Source: Paenibacillus koleovorans NBRC 103111 (GTDB taxonomy: Bacteria; Bacillota; Bacilli; Paenibacillales; NBRC-103111). From it: DNA of 64,000 bases. A model generated the notes under the pieces. That model worked only from the letters and a program-made list of their open reading frames with translations, did no database searches and had not been told where the DNA came from. Shown piece by piece: positions 17,873 through 26,896 of the stretch (positions within the stretch are counted from its first letter, which is position 1; each line of letters starts with the position of its first letter). The stretch spans positions 1-64,000 of the forward strand of contig NZ_BIMA01000029.1 in the NCBI RefSeq assembly GCF_004000845.1. The letters run 5' to 3'. The position numbers and the translations under genes were made by a program.

Positions 17873-18844
17873 CTAGCGCTCCAAAATTTCATCCAGCCCG
17901 ACGACGCGGCCGCCTTCCTCGCGGCTTCGAATGCCGGCGATCACCATTTTCATCAGCTCGACCGTCTCCTCGAACGGGAATGGACGCACGCCGGTATGCA
18001 AGTAATCGATGAAGGCCTGGAGCTGAGCTTTGAACTGATAAAACGAGTCCTTCGAAGCGGCGACCGCGTAGTCGCTCGTTCCGCAAAGCTGCAGGATGCC
18101 GAAGGAGCCATACATGTCGTCGATGGCCGTCACGATGACCTCGACGCCGCTCTCGTGTCTGAAATGAACGACATTGCGTTCTTTCTCCGAGACCAAGTTC
18201 TGGGCGGAGAGGAAGCCGGGACCGAGAATCGGATACAGGCCTTCCATAGCGTGAATCCCGTAGCGCTCCCAGCTCTTCGGCGTCGTAATCGTTGCGAAGC
18301 GGATCGCGCCCAGATTGTGGGTCGAGAGCCGATAAGGAGCGTACTCCTTGGAATAGCGCATCGAGCTGGAAGACAGGATCGTTTTGCCCTCAGAGACCCA
18401 GCGCACGAACGTGCGAAGATCCTCTTCGTTGTCCACTAGCGGCTTGTCGACGAATACCGGCAATCCGGCTTCGATGAACGGACGGCAACGCTCGACATGC
18501 TCATGGCCTTTGTCCGTGGCGATGATGACGGCATCCACTTGGCCGATCACGTCCTCGGGGCGGCTGGCGATATGTGGGATAAGCGCCGCTTGAGCGACCA
18601 GCTCGGCATCACGCGGATCGTCCGTCCATACATGCGTCACAAGGGCGCCTTGAATTTGCAGCGTTTTCTTCGGCTCTTTGTCCAAATAAGCCGGAATGGC
18701 GGGGAAGGGGCATTTCGCCATCTCCGCCGGGTTATAGCCGTTGAACATCGCGCTCCATGAGTAGGGATGTCCGTTGCCGTCGACCATGCCCAGCATAGCC
18801 AGGCGGATCGGGGAGCTCCCGAAGGATTTCACAAGCGGTTTCAT
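17873..18844 (-). CDS. Gfo/Idh/MocA-family oxidoreductase
   Basis: A 323-residue sugar (inositol-type) dehydrogenase. The N-terminal Rossmann fold starts at IRLAMLGMVDGNGH, where the glycine motif is altered compared with GxGxxG. The usual EKP motif is present as VDKPL. The C-terminal domain ends with an ELMKMVIAGIRSREEGG helix. Its ribosome site (AAGGAG) overlaps the stop codon of the aldehyde dehydrogenase remnant, so the remnant was once its operon neighbour. Confidence 0.88.
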   Translation of the reverse strand: MKPLVKSFGSSPIRLAMLGMVDGNGHPYSWSAMFNGYNPAEMAKCPFPAIPAYLDKEPKKTLQIQGALVTHVWTDDPRDAELVAQAALIPHIASRPEDVIGQVDAVIIATDKGHEHVERCRPFIEAGLPVFVDKPLVDNEEDLRTFVRWVSEGKTILSSSSMRYSKEYAPYRLSTHNLGAIRFATITTPKSWERYGIHAMEGLYPILGPGFLSAQNLVSEKERNVVHFRHESGVEVIVTAIDDMYGSFGILQLCGTSDYAVAASKDSFYQFKAQLQAFIDYLHTGVRPFPFEETVELMKMVIAGIRSREEGGRVVGLDEILER

Positions 18845-18856
18845 CGCATCGTCTCC

Positions 18857-19066
18857 TTAGCTCAGCCGGTTGATCACGACCAGCTTCAGCTCCAGCATGT
18901 CTTGCATCGTATATTTGACGCCTTCGCGGCCCATGCCGCTTTCCTTCACGCCGCCGTAAGGCATCTGGTCGACGCGGAAGGTAGGAATGTCGTTGATCGT
19001 GACCCCGCCGACATGCAGCTTCCTCGAAGCGTCCATCGCCGTTTCCAGGTCGTTCGTGTAGAGGCC
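18857..19066 (-). pseudogene. Aldehyde dehydrogenase C-terminal remnant
   Basis: The 69 codons before the TAA at 18857-18859 read GLYTNDLETAMDASRKLHVG, then GGVTINDIPTFRVDQMPYGG, VKESGMGREGVKYTM and QDMLELKLVVINRLS. This is the typical end of an NAD(P)-dependent aldehyde dehydrogenase (about 480 residues), so some 85% of the gene is missing, including the catalytic Cys and Glu. There is no start codon. The remnant begins directly after, and in the same frame as, the stop codon of the IclR gene, so a deletion probably joined the two. Conservation of the remnant suggests the deletion is recent. Confidence 0.85.
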
Positions 19067-19876
19067 TTAGTGGCCGGAATAGCCCATGCGGCGGCTTAAT
19101 TGGGCGGCGCTGATGCGGATGGACAGGCTTAGCTCCTGCAGCTTCGCATCGGAAATGCCGAATCCGCTTACACTGATCGCCGCAACGACATCGCCGCGAT
19201 GGCCGAGTATGGGCGCTGCGACGCACTGCGATCCGATCTGCGCTTCCTGGTTGTCTACGGCGAAGCCTTGTTGCCGTACCCGCTCCAGCTCCTGCAGGAA
19301 TTCATCCAGCGAGCCGATCGTATGCGGCGTTACTTTCTCGAAGCGGCATTCCTTCATAATGCTGCGAATTTGCGCTTCGGGCAGCCAGGCAGTGAGGCAT
19401 TTGCCGAGTCCCGTATTGTAAATCACCCTTCGCTGGCCGACGGCGCCGAATAGATATTGTCGGTGGTCAGGCTCCACGTTGATCAAGTAGAGCACGCTGT
19501 CCCGGTCCAAAATCGCGAGATGGGCCAAATACCCTGTCTGCTGCACGAGGTCGGCGAGCACCTTGCGGCCTTCGACGCTCAGATCGGTCGAGTTCGTATA
19601 GACGGAGCCGAGCTCGAATGCGGTGGGCCCGATGAGATAACGATCCGAGTCCTTGAGCTGCTCGACGAAGCCGTGATCCTTCAGCGTCAGCAGGAAGCGG
19701 TGGACGGCGCTGCGGTTCAAGCCGAGCATGCGGGCGATCTCGCTGACGCCGAGCGCTCGTTTTTCCTGGATGAAGCATTTGAGAATTTGCAGTGTACGAT
19801 CAACGGATTGAATTTTGTAGTAAGGGCTTTCTTTTTCGTTTTCATTTTCGTCCAGAAGATCGATGGAGTGGGTCAT
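19067..19876 (-). CDS. IclR-family transcriptional regulator
   Basis: A 269-residue regulator. The N-terminal winged HTH covers about 20-85 (LQILKCFIQ, then ALGVSEIARMLGLNRSAVHR); the C-terminal effector domain covers about 95-265 with the usual AISVSGFGI and ISAAQLSRRMGY end. It heads the minus-strand catabolic operon and most likely represses it until a small acid or sugar-acid effector binds. AAGGAG lies seven bases before ATG. Its stop codon is directly followed in frame by the aldehyde dehydrogenase remnant. Confidence 0.93.
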   Translation of the reverse strand: MTHSIDLLDENENEKESPYYKIQSVDRTLQILKCFIQEKRALGVSEIARMLGLNRSAVHRFLLTLKDHGFVEQLKDSDRYLIGPTAFELGSVYTNSTDLSVEGRKVLADLVQQTGYLAHLAILDRDSVLYLINVEPDHRQYLFGAVGQRRVIYNTGLGKCLTAWLPEAQIRSIMKECRFEKVTPHTIGSLDEFLQELERVRQQGFAVDNQEAQIGSQCVAAPILGHRGDVVAAISVSGFGISDAKLQELSLSIRISAAQLSRRMGYSGH

Positions 19877-20090
19877 GGCAAATCTCCTTATCGAGATGAC
19901 ATCTCATATATACATAAATAATAACACAATATGAATCTTTGTAACATATATCGTGACAAAAAGATTGCGAACCAATTAATGTCCATCTTTTCGCAAGAAA
20001 TTAACCTTTTCCAGCCGTGTTTCGCCCGATACGCTGAAAGTGTCCTGAGAAAAAAACTGGTTTGTACAGCGAGGTGAGGGCGGATTTGGA

Positions 20091-20232
20091 CGGATTTGGA
20101 AGAAAAATCGAACAAAATGGGCAGCGGCACAGCGGCAGCTGGGTTGAGACGAGATTTGTATGAATAATCGAACAAAAGGGGTCGAGACGGCTGGTTTGGG
20201 GCGAGATTTGTATGAAATATCGTACAAAATGG
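20091..20232. repeat. Three degenerate ~30-bp direct repeats
   Basis: Copies at 20091-20120, 20150-20180 and 20202-20232 share the pattern CGAGATTTGTATGAATAATC followed by GAACAAAATGG, with 59- and 52-base periods. The second and third copies are close to identical; the first is more diverged. Confidence 0.6.
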
Positions 20233-20472
20233 TTCAGTATAGGTGGATTATAGCGGGGGAGGGGAGCCAAGTGCAGAAAAAGAGGTTACAGCTTGAAGGT
20301 TACTTGGTGGATGGAGTCCAGTTAGTTTGTTTTACTGTTGCGTCCGACTCGAATCCTGCTTTTGGAGCACTACACTCCCGTTGCCAGTCAGCAACCTTGG
20401 GCTTCTGGGAGCGGGTGGGCGACGTAGTCTGAAATTTCCTGACTGCAGCTGGGTGCGGTCGGGCAAAATACG

Positions 20473-20610
20473 CTGCAGTCCGATTTTAACCAATTGGAAG
20501 GCCGGATTGGTGCACCACCGCCGAAAAAGCGCGCTCTAGTTCGGCAAATCGGACTACAGCCAACTTTCCTGCCGCACCTCCGCTGTAAGTGGGAAAATTC
20601 GGACTAGGGC
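20473..20610. repeat. Inverted-repeat intergenic element (AGTCCGATTT family)
   Basis: CTGCAGTCCGATTT (20473-20486) faces AAATCGGACTACAG (20546-20559), with one mismatch over 14 bases, and a third partial arm, AATTCGGACTAGGGCG, follows near 20595-20610. Similar arms appear at window positions 1-20. It looks like a short dispersed repeat, not a gene. Confidence 0.5.
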
Positions 20611-20827
20611 GTGGAGATTACTAGGCGCTAGGAGCCCCGATAGTGCGGTCTTAGTTTGGAGCAGCACCTCCTGCTTCGCCCATCTGAGCCGAGGGGATAG
20701 TGGTTTGAGCATTGTGGAATCGCCGACAATATAGGAATAGTCCCTCTGGCTTGTCCTCCCTTTGAAAGTGGCAATGTGCTATAGTAGAACGATATAGCCA
20801 GGCCAGACATGCAAAGGGGACATTATC

Positions 20828-21859
20828 GTGCAATCACATTATAAGAACTTAACCGCAACACAAGAGGCGGAGCAGGCATGGACGACGCTGGAGCAGGCGG
20901 AAGGAGTTTTCTTCGACCTGGACGGCTGCGTCTACTTTGGCGAGCGCATCGCCGAGGGGGCGGGCGAGCTGCTCCAGGCGCTGCGCGGCCAAGGTAAGCG
21001 TGTCCGCTTCGTCACCAACAACTCGACGGATTCCGGCGAGCAGGTGGCTGCGCGGCTGGCGCGCATGGGGCTCGAGGCGCAGCCCGAGCATATTATGACG
21101 GCGACCGAGCTCGTCGGCGTCCATCTGTTCCGGCAGGCGGGGCCGCTGAAGCTGAAGGCGGTGGGCAGCCAGTCGCTTCACGCCGCGCTCGAACGAGCCG
21201 GCCACCGGGTGTTGCCGCTGGACAGCAAACAGCGCGTCGACATGGTTGTGTTCGGCCGCGACACGACTTTCAGCTACGCCAAGCTGGCCGCAGTGCTCGA
21301 AGAGGCCGAGCGCGGCACGCCGGTGCTGGGCACGAACCTCGACCTGCACCATCCTGGGGTGAAAGGGCGCGTGCCTGAAACCGGCGCGCTATACGCTCCG
21401 GTCGAGCTGATCCTCGGCCGCAAGCTTGAGGCGTTCGGCAAACCGGCGCCGCATATGTTTCGGCTCACGATGGAGCAATGCGGCATCGCCCGGCCCGACC
21501 TTTGCGTTATGGTCGGCGACAACCTGTACACCGACGTAGCAGGAGGCCGGGCGGCGGGGATGCGGACATTCTGGCTCTACGGCCCGAGCTTGGCGTCGTC
21601 ATCCGGGTTGCCCGCCGCCGCCGATCCAGCCGCGTCACCTGCATCAGCTCCTGCATCCACCGCCCTAATCGCCGCCCCAGCCGCCGCGATACCTGCCACT
21701 ACCGCATCAACTGCCTCCGTGTCTGCCGCAACCGGCATCCCGTCTGCCCCAACCGCGGCCCCGGCCATCCCGCGGGACGCCGTCTTGCCGGACCATGCCG
21801 TGCGCGACCTGATGGCGCTAGCCTCCACCATAGGCGCGGCAGGTACTTCCGGGATGTGA
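20828..21859 (+). CDS. HAD-IIA family phosphatase (NagD/PNPase-like) with a low-complexity insert
   Basis: A 343-residue HAD hydrolase. Motif I is FFDLDGCVYFG, motif II VTNNST, the motif III Lys is in GKPAPHMF and motif IV is VGDNLYTDVAGG. GTG start with AAAGGGGA about seven bases upstream. After FWLYGPS, about 65 Ala/Pro/Ser/Thr-rich residues (about 21590-21785) interrupt the fold before the ordinary C-terminal helix PDHAVRDLMALA. This tail overlaps, antisense, the last 283 bases of the YheC/D gene. The substrate (nucleotide, sugar phosphate or similar) cannot be told. Confidence 0.88.
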   Translation: MQSHYKNLTATQEAEQAWTTLEQAEGVFFDLDGCVYFGERIAEGAGELLQALRGQGKRVRFVTNNSTDSGEQVAARLARMGLEAQPEHIMTATELVGVHLFRQAGPLKLKAVGSQSLHAALERAGHRVLPLDSKQRVDMVVFGRDTTFSYAKLAAVLEEAERGTPVLGTNLDLHHPGVKGRVPETGALYAPVELILGRKLEAFGKPAPHMFRLTMEQCGIARPDLCVMVGDNLYTDVAGGRAAGMRTFWLYGPSLASSSGLPAAADPAASPASAPASTALIAAPAAAIPATTASTASVSAATGIPSAPTAAPAIPRDAVLPDHAVRDLMALASTIGAAGTSGM

Positions 21860-22923
21860 GGCAGCCGAGCCAAGTGCAGCGCATACCGGAACGGCATGCG
21901 GAAGCATTGCTCGAACGCGCCCTGCCCATAGATGCGCCGAATGACGCTGCGCCCCGGCTTGATGTTGACCTCGAGCAGCCAGAGGCGGCCGTCCCGGTCC
22001 ACCGCGAGATCGATGCCGAGCTCGCACAGACGGATTCCGTAGGACTCTTCGAGGAAGGCGGGGATATGCGCGGCCAGCGCATGCACCCGCTCGACGAGCG
22101 CGGCGCCCCGTTCGGAGCCGAACTGGCCCCGCAAATAGCCGGCCAGCTCGCAAGCACGGCCTCCGGTCTTCAAGTTCGACGTGATCCGATTGGGTCGTCC
22201 TTCCCGCACCGCGGTACCGGACAGCTGCCATTCGCCGCGGCCGTTCTTCTGCACGAGCGCGCGAATGTCGTACACGAGCCCGGAGTTGCTGCGGATGTCA
22301 ATCCAGCGTTGCATCAGATGCCGGCCGCGGCCAAGCACATGCCGCACGTACAAGCCGGCGCCGGCCGCCGATCCGAAGCGGCGGCTGGCCCGGTTGTCCT
22401 TGGCCGCGAACCGGCCGCCTCCGTGCGACGACAGCCGGATGATGCCGCGGCCGCATTTACCGTTGATCGGCTTCAGCATTACATGCCGATGCTCGTCAAC
22501 GAATTGCATCACGGCTGTTGCCCGCTCCGCCACTAACGTAGGAAGCAAATGCTCCTTGAGCTCCGACGATTGCAGCAGATGCGATTGGATTTTCCATTTG
22601 TTGCCGAGACCGTACCCGATGAAGGGGAGGCTGCGGCAGTTTTTCACCCGCATCGAAGCGGCCGCCCATCGTCCGCCGTCATAGAAGCCGAGATCGATGC
22701 TGATCCGCGGAAAGCCGATCATCCGGCGTACCCAGCCCCTTCCGCGGGAGACGTACGCGCTAATGCGGCGCAGCGACAAGCTTACGTCACCCGGCGTGAA
22801 CACCGCCACCTCGGCGAAACCTTCCGACAGCGCCGCGCGAGTCTGTCTGGAGAAGCGGGAGGGAGAGCCGACATAGTGCGTCATCAGTCCCAACATGCAA
22901 GAAGTCGCCATGACCGTCATCAC
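21577..22923 (-). CDS. YheC/YheD-family ATP-grasp protein with a long Ala/Asp-rich tail
   Basis: A 448-residue protein. The YheC/D domain includes the N-terminal permuted strand region, GNKWKIQSHLLQSSELKEHL, VMLKPINGKCGRGI, an LMQRWIDI segment, YDIRALVQKN and the ATP/Mg site LGIDLAVDRDGRLWLLEVNI. Homology appears to end near 21857 (PFRYALHLARLPH). The last ~93 residues are Ala/Gly/Asp-rich and are encoded entirely within the antisense overlap with the HAD gene, so they may be an extension gained by loss of a stop codon. This family is linked to spore coats; a germination operon lies just upstream on the same strand. Confidence 0.85.
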   Translation of the reverse strand: MMTVMATSCMLGLMTHYVGSPSRFSRQTRAALSEGFAEVAVFTPGDVSLSLRRISAYVSRGRGWVRRMIGFPRISIDLGFYDGGRWAAASMRVKNCRSLPFIGYGLGNKWKIQSHLLQSSELKEHLLPTLVAERATAVMQFVDEHRHVMLKPINGKCGRGIIRLSSHGGGRFAAKDNRASRRFGSAAGAGLYVRHVLGRGRHLMQRWIDIRSNSGLVYDIRALVQKNGRGEWQLSGTAVREGRPNRITSNLKTGGRACELAGYLRGQFGSERGAALVERVHALAAHIPAFLEESYGIRLCELGIDLAVDRDGRLWLLEVNIKPGRSVIRRIYGQGAFEQCFRMPFRYALHLARLPHIPEVPAAPMVEASAIRSRTAWSGKTASRGMAGAAVGADGMPVAADTEAVDAVVAGIAAAGAAIRAVDAGADAGDAAGSAAAGNPDDDAKLGP

Positions 22924-22994
22924 CTGCTTGGATGTGTTGTTCTACCATATGCCATAGCGGTTCGATCGGAAGCGGGCAGCGACCCAAGCAGGAC

Positions 22995-23030
22995 AAAAGC
23001 CGGGCTCGTCCAACCCTAGAGTCCGGCTTT
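22995..23030 (-). terminator. Terminator of the ger operon
   Basis: On the minus strand AAAGCCGGACTC pairs with GAGCCCGGCTTT (one mismatch) and is followed by TTTTG. It lies between the gerKC stop codon and the YheC/D gene. Confidence 0.7.
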
Positions 23031-23034
23031 CCAA

Positions 23035-24192
23035 CTATTCCACGTATTTATACTTGCCTAAATATTCGAGCCTCACGTGCACTTGAATATCCTCCAACGA
23101 ATCGGGCTTCAACAACGTTTTTTCACCGTTCGCGGTCAGCTTCATGTACAGCTTCGGGTCTCTTCGATAGACGTAAGGACTAAGCTCCAGCAAGTCCGCA
23201 TCGCCCTTGACGCCTGCCGAATAAGTAGCGCGAATCTGCTCCTCCGCCACCTTCTCCGCCAAGGAAGTCAATTCGTCCTCTTTGAACGGCCGGTGGAACT
23301 CCTTCAACGTAGCGATCAGCTTGACGTCCAGCTTGAATTTCACGGGAGCTTCGCCGTTCAGCGTCACCGACACATCCCGATCCACATGATTGATCGTCAG
23401 CACCGCGTCCGCCGCGCCTTTTTCATCGCCGATTATCAAGGAACCGCTTATAGTGCGAGGCTTCGTCCAGCGGAGACCTTCCAGCTGTTTGGCGGAATAG
23501 AAGCCAGAGTACTTCTGATCGTGGAAAGCGAAGCCGCCTTCGATTTCCTGCATTTCGTGCATTTCGGAGTCGGTCTTCCAAATGTCAGCAGTCACATCGA
23601 GACTCGGAATGAGCGCCAAGCTGCCGGGATTCTGGTAGTTATTCATGAAATCATGCATCCGGATCGGCGGCAGCAATGAATATCGCTCATAGTTATCCAA
23701 CGGGTTGTGGAGCAGCGTATACATCCGGGACTGCTCGAAAGTAGGCGAAACCGAGAATAACTCGGTGAAGGAGCCTCTCGTGGCGAACACCCAGTTCGTG
23801 TATCGCAGCTCGCGGAATCGGTTGAGATCGTCGAATATATTCGCCTGCTTGTCGGATTGGAGCAGCCGTTCCGAGAGCACGATCGCCGAGGTGTGGCCCC
23901 AGACGATCTTCTTGGGGGCGGTGCGGTAAATTTCCCCGACGGCCAAATTCAAGGAGCTCCCTCGTCCGATCGCAATCCATGGCAATGCCGGCGCCTCATC
24001 GGCAGAGCCTTCGTTCTTGGCCGCGCGCGACAGGTTGGGGAAGGACAAATAGGCGACAAATTTCCCGTTCTCATAATCGATCCCAAGCGCCTTCACATAA
24101 TCGAGCTGCTCGATCGGATCGGCGTCGAGGCAGCCCGCGGCAAGCAAGAGCGGCAACAGCACAACAAGCCTGGCCCATTGGCGGACGTTCAT
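23035..24192 (-). CDS. gerKC: Spore germination lipoprotein, Ger(x)C family
   Basis: A 385-residue lipoprotein; the signal peptide ends with LLLAAGCLD and C21 would be lipidated. The family signature is clear: LDYVKALGIDYENGKFVAYL near the N-terminus and the C-terminal domain containing LIIGDEKGAADAVLTINHV. It is the C subunit of a GerA-type germinant receptor in the inner membrane of the spore. Its ATG overlaps the stop of the A-subunit gene by four bases. The gerK name marks the family only; the germinant is unknown. Confidence 0.93.
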   Translation of the reverse strand: MNVRQWARLVVLLPLLLAAGCLDADPIEQLDYVKALGIDYENGKFVAYLSFPNLSRAAKNEGSADEAPALPWIAIGRGSSLNLAVGEIYRTAPKKIVWGHTSAIVLSERLLQSDKQANIFDDLNRFRELRYTNWVFATRGSFTELFSVSPTFEQSRMYTLLHNPLDNYERYSLLPPIRMHDFMNNYQNPGSLALIPSLDVTADIWKTDSEMHEMQEIEGGFAFHDQKYSGFYSAKQLEGLRWTKPRTISGSLIIGDEKGAADAVLTINHVDRDVSVTLNGEAPVKFKLDVKLIATLKEFHRPFKEDELTSLAEKVAEEQIRATYSAGVKGDADLLELSPYVYRRDPKLYMKLTANGEKTLLKPDSLEDIQVHVRLEYLGKYKYVE

Positions 24193-25610
24193 CCCGACTC
24201 ACCGCCTCTTGGCTGCTTGTCTTTATCCTTCACATTCAAATATTTAGGACGTGTCTGTCTCTTTTTCCAGGGCCAGTAGAACAAGGAATAGAACGCGTCC
24301 GGGAGCCGAAACGGAGACAGCGGAGCCAGAAAAGGCACACCGAACGTTCGGATCGTCGACACATACAGCAAAATGAGAAACACGGACACCAGAAACCCGA
24401 ACAAGCCGAAGAAGGAGGACACGATCAGGACGAACAGCCGGATCCAAATGGTCCCCACGCCAAGGGCATTGGGCATCAGGACGAACGACGAAGTACTGGA
24501 CACGCCGGCAACGAGCAAAGTAGCGGGCGATGTGATGCCGGCCCGAATCGCCGCATCCCCTATGATCAAGCCGCCCACGACGGAAAGCATGCTCCCGATT
24601 GAGGAAGGCAGCCGATTGCCGGCTTCGATGAACAACTGGAACATGAGCAGCACGAGGATCAGCTCCATAGGCTCGTTGAACGGCGTGCCGTCGCTGGCCA
24701 CCGAGACGGTGGCGAGCAGCGGGAACGGAATCTGGTCCTGATGAAAGGTCGTGAGCGAGATCCAGAATCCCGGCAGGAACAAGGTAATGAATAGTGCCGT
24801 CAACCGAATGAGACTGACAAAGGCTACATGATGGCTTGAGGTATGAACATCTTCCGCAGTCATGAGCAAGTAGGACAAAGTAACAGGTCCCGTGATGGCA
24901 ACCGGAATGCCATCCATCATCAAAGCGAAGCGGCCCGCAAGCAAGCTCTCGAGCACCATATCGGGCCGGGTCGTCACCCCGAGCGTCGGACCGAGCGTGT
25001 AAAGCTTCGGCGACAGCAAACGCTTCAGCTGCTCGGCGCTATAGATTGCGTCGATATCGATTTCCCGCAGCCTCGCGCGAATTTCATCCAAAATCGCATT
25101 CGACGTAATGTCGCTCATGTATAGCAGCGAAACTCGGGTCTGCGTCCGTTTTCCTAACAGAAACGGCTCCTGGCGAAACGTGTTCGTGCGAAGCCGCTTC
25201 CGGACGAGGGCGAGGTTTGTCGTGATGCTCTCCGTGAATGAGTCACGCGGGCCGGTATTGGACGATTCAGTTGGAGACTCTTCCGTGCTTCGTTGAGGCG
25301 GATTGCTCAGATCGGCGCCGTACAAACAATCTTCCTTTTCCAAGTAAACCAGCAGTTTGCCGGAAAACAGGTCATTGATCAAGGTCTGATCACAGGGCGA
25401 CTGCTCGTAAGGCTCGAATACAATGCCCCCTTCCACCGCATGCCGGAACAGAGACGCATCACCGCTCGCGAACGACGGAAGGAGCAACTGGCTCATCAGC
25501 CTCGTATCGCACAAGCCCTGTGCATAGACGAGCAGCAGACTGCCGTGTTTCTTGAACAGAACGTCCTCGCAGCCTTCGAACAATTCCCTGAGTTTCTTCT
25601 CGCTAACCAT
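24189..25610 (-). CDS. gerKA: Spore germination protein, GerA/GerKA family (A subunit)
   Basis: A 473-residue integral membrane protein with a soluble N-terminal half (about 1-240) and a C-terminal membrane half. Family motifs include LLYMSDITSNAILDEIRARL, FPLLATVSVASDGTPFNEPM, EAGNRLPSSIGSMLSVVGGL and IIGDAAIRAGITSPATLLVA. Overlaps with the B gene (8 bases) and the C gene (4 bases) imply coupled translation. Together they form a nutrient receptor, probably made in the forespore under sigma-G; no promoter could be assigned with confidence. Confidence 0.94.
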   Translation of the reverse strand: MVSEKKLRELFEGCEDVLFKKHGSLLLVYAQGLCDTRLMSQLLLPSFASGDASLFRHAVEGGIVFEPYEQSPCDQTLINDLFSGKLLVYLEKEDCLYGADLSNPPQRSTEESPTESSNTGPRDSFTESITTNLALVRKRLRTNTFRQEPFLLGKRTQTRVSLLYMSDITSNAILDEIRARLREIDIDAIYSAEQLKRLLSPKLYTLGPTLGVTTRPDMVLESLLAGRFALMMDGIPVAITGPVTLSYLLMTAEDVHTSSHHVAFVSLIRLTALFITLFLPGFWISLTTFHQDQIPFPLLATVSVASDGTPFNEPMELILVLLMFQLFIEAGNRLPSSIGSMLSVVGGLIIGDAAIRAGITSPATLLVAGVSSTSSFVLMPNALGVGTIWIRLFVLIVSSFFGLFGFLVSVFLILLYVSTIRTFGVPFLAPLSPFRLPDAFYSLFYWPWKKRQTRPKYLNVKDKDKQPRGGESG

Positions 25611-26688
25611 GGGACACCTTCTCCTTCTTGCCGATAAGGGTTACGACTCCTAGTATGACGCCGACCAAGCCGAGAACCGCCATTGTGCCTGGCAAATACA
25701 GATGTTTGATAAGCAGGTAGAATCGTTCGTCCGACAGCGGCAGCAGGGTGGCGACGACCAGCAGGATCAACACCGGCAACTGAAACAGGGAAGGACGGAT
25801 CGTCCGCTTACGGTTCATCAGCTCCTGAATGAGGAAGAGAGCCGTCGAGATGCGTAAATAGGCGCCGGCCATCCATTGATAGATGGAGAGAAAATCAAGA
25901 CGCTCGACGTTGCGGGTCAAAATGATCAGCTTCCATTCCTCGAAGGCGGGATACCTCAGCTTGGACAGCTCTTGGGGGCCGTATTCGGCGATTCCTCCTG
26001 TCACGGGACCGAAGGTCAAACCGAGAAGTATCAGAGCGATGAGGGCCACTTGCCAGAACCGAATGGAATGGGTGAGATAAGGCTGCATAAATAATAAAAT
26101 CGTCAGCTCGATCAGTCCGCAGCCGCTGACAAGAGCGCCTTGCCAGACGGGTCCCATGCCATATTCCAAGACGGGCAGCAGGCGGAGATAGTCTTTATTA
26201 GGCCCGTTGGAGAACGCTACGAAAAAACCGAGTGCGACTATCGCAGGCAGTAAAATGCCGGTCTGAATGGCGATGACGCGTATGCCCTGCACGGCGGTCA
26301 AATAGCAAACGAGAAGAAATCCAATGAGCAGAGGGGTTTTCGGCGTCTGCGGCAAATAAGAAGTGATCGCCCAATTCACCGTATCGCGGACTGTAACGGC
26401 TGCGGAAACGAATAAATAAAGACAAGCCAGCGAAACGACGATCCACCCGACTACGCCGCCAAGACGAGTAGAAACCCATTCCAGCAGATGCTGCTGCCGG
26501 CTTTTTTTCATAATCCAATAGAGCAGCCCCGCCCAAGCGATCACGGGAACCGCGATCAATAGGATGGAAATCCAGGCGTCTCGCCCCGCTACATCCATCA
26601 ACACGGGGATGATGAACACATGGTTGATCAAGCCGACGGAGGAAAGGATGATCATTGTAATTTGGACGAGACCGATCGATTTATTCAT
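25603..26688 (-). CDS. gerKB: Spore germination permease-like protein, GerAB/GerKB family (B subunit)
   Basis: A 361-residue protein with about ten membrane helices, of the endospore germination permease branch of the APC superfamily. It begins with INKSIGLVQITMIILSSVGL-type sequence and ends with a charged IGKKEKVSHG tail. It is first in the operon; the gene order is B, A, C instead of the A-B-C or A-C-B orders of many B. subtilis-type operons. It is the likely germinant-binding subunit. Confidence 0.93.
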   Translation of the reverse strand: MNKSIGLVQITMIILSSVGLINHVFIIPVLMDVAGRDAWISILLIAVPVIAWAGLLYWIMKKSRQQHLLEWVSTRLGGVVGWIVVSLACLYLFVSAAVTVRDTVNWAITSYLPQTPKTPLLIGFLLVCYLTAVQGIRVIAIQTGILLPAIVALGFFVAFSNGPNKDYLRLLPVLEYGMGPVWQGALVSGCGLIELTILLFMQPYLTHSIRFWQVALIALILLGLTFGPVTGGIAEYGPQELSKLRYPAFEEWKLIILTRNVERLDFLSIYQWMAGAYLRISTALFLIQELMNRKRTIRPSLFQLPVLILLVVATLLPLSDERFYLLIKHLYLPGTMAVLGLVGVILGVVTLIGKKEKVSHG

Positions 26689-26896
26689 GGGGACACCTGC
26701 CTTTTTCCGATAAAGGGATAACTAGCCAATAGTTCCAGTCAAGAAAGTATTACCAGTCTTGAGCACAAATATGTAATAGAGGAGTGGACGGCTGTCGATT
26801 TTTTGTCCATATAGCAAAACAGCGGCTGACATCGCCAACCTAAGTTGATATAGTATAGGTATGATACAAGTTTACAATTATAAGGGGGCGCAAGTC

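Larger units (their letters stand above)
19877..20827. other. 951-base gene-free region with dispersed repeats
   Basis: No credible coding sequence is seen on either strand; short open frames here have the composition of the repeats. It contains the upstream region of iclR (AT-rich, 19880-19980), three degenerate 30-bp direct repeats (20091-20232), an inverted-repeat element (20473-20610) and a TATAGT box near 20779 before the HAD gene. It looks like a landing site for short intergenic repeats. Confidence 0.6.

Noticed and set aside
19976-20270. Several short overlapping minus-strand frames in the iclR-HAD gap
   Set aside because: They are translations of the 30-bp direct repeats, with no ribosome sites and similar repeated peptides (FIQIS-like) in all of them.
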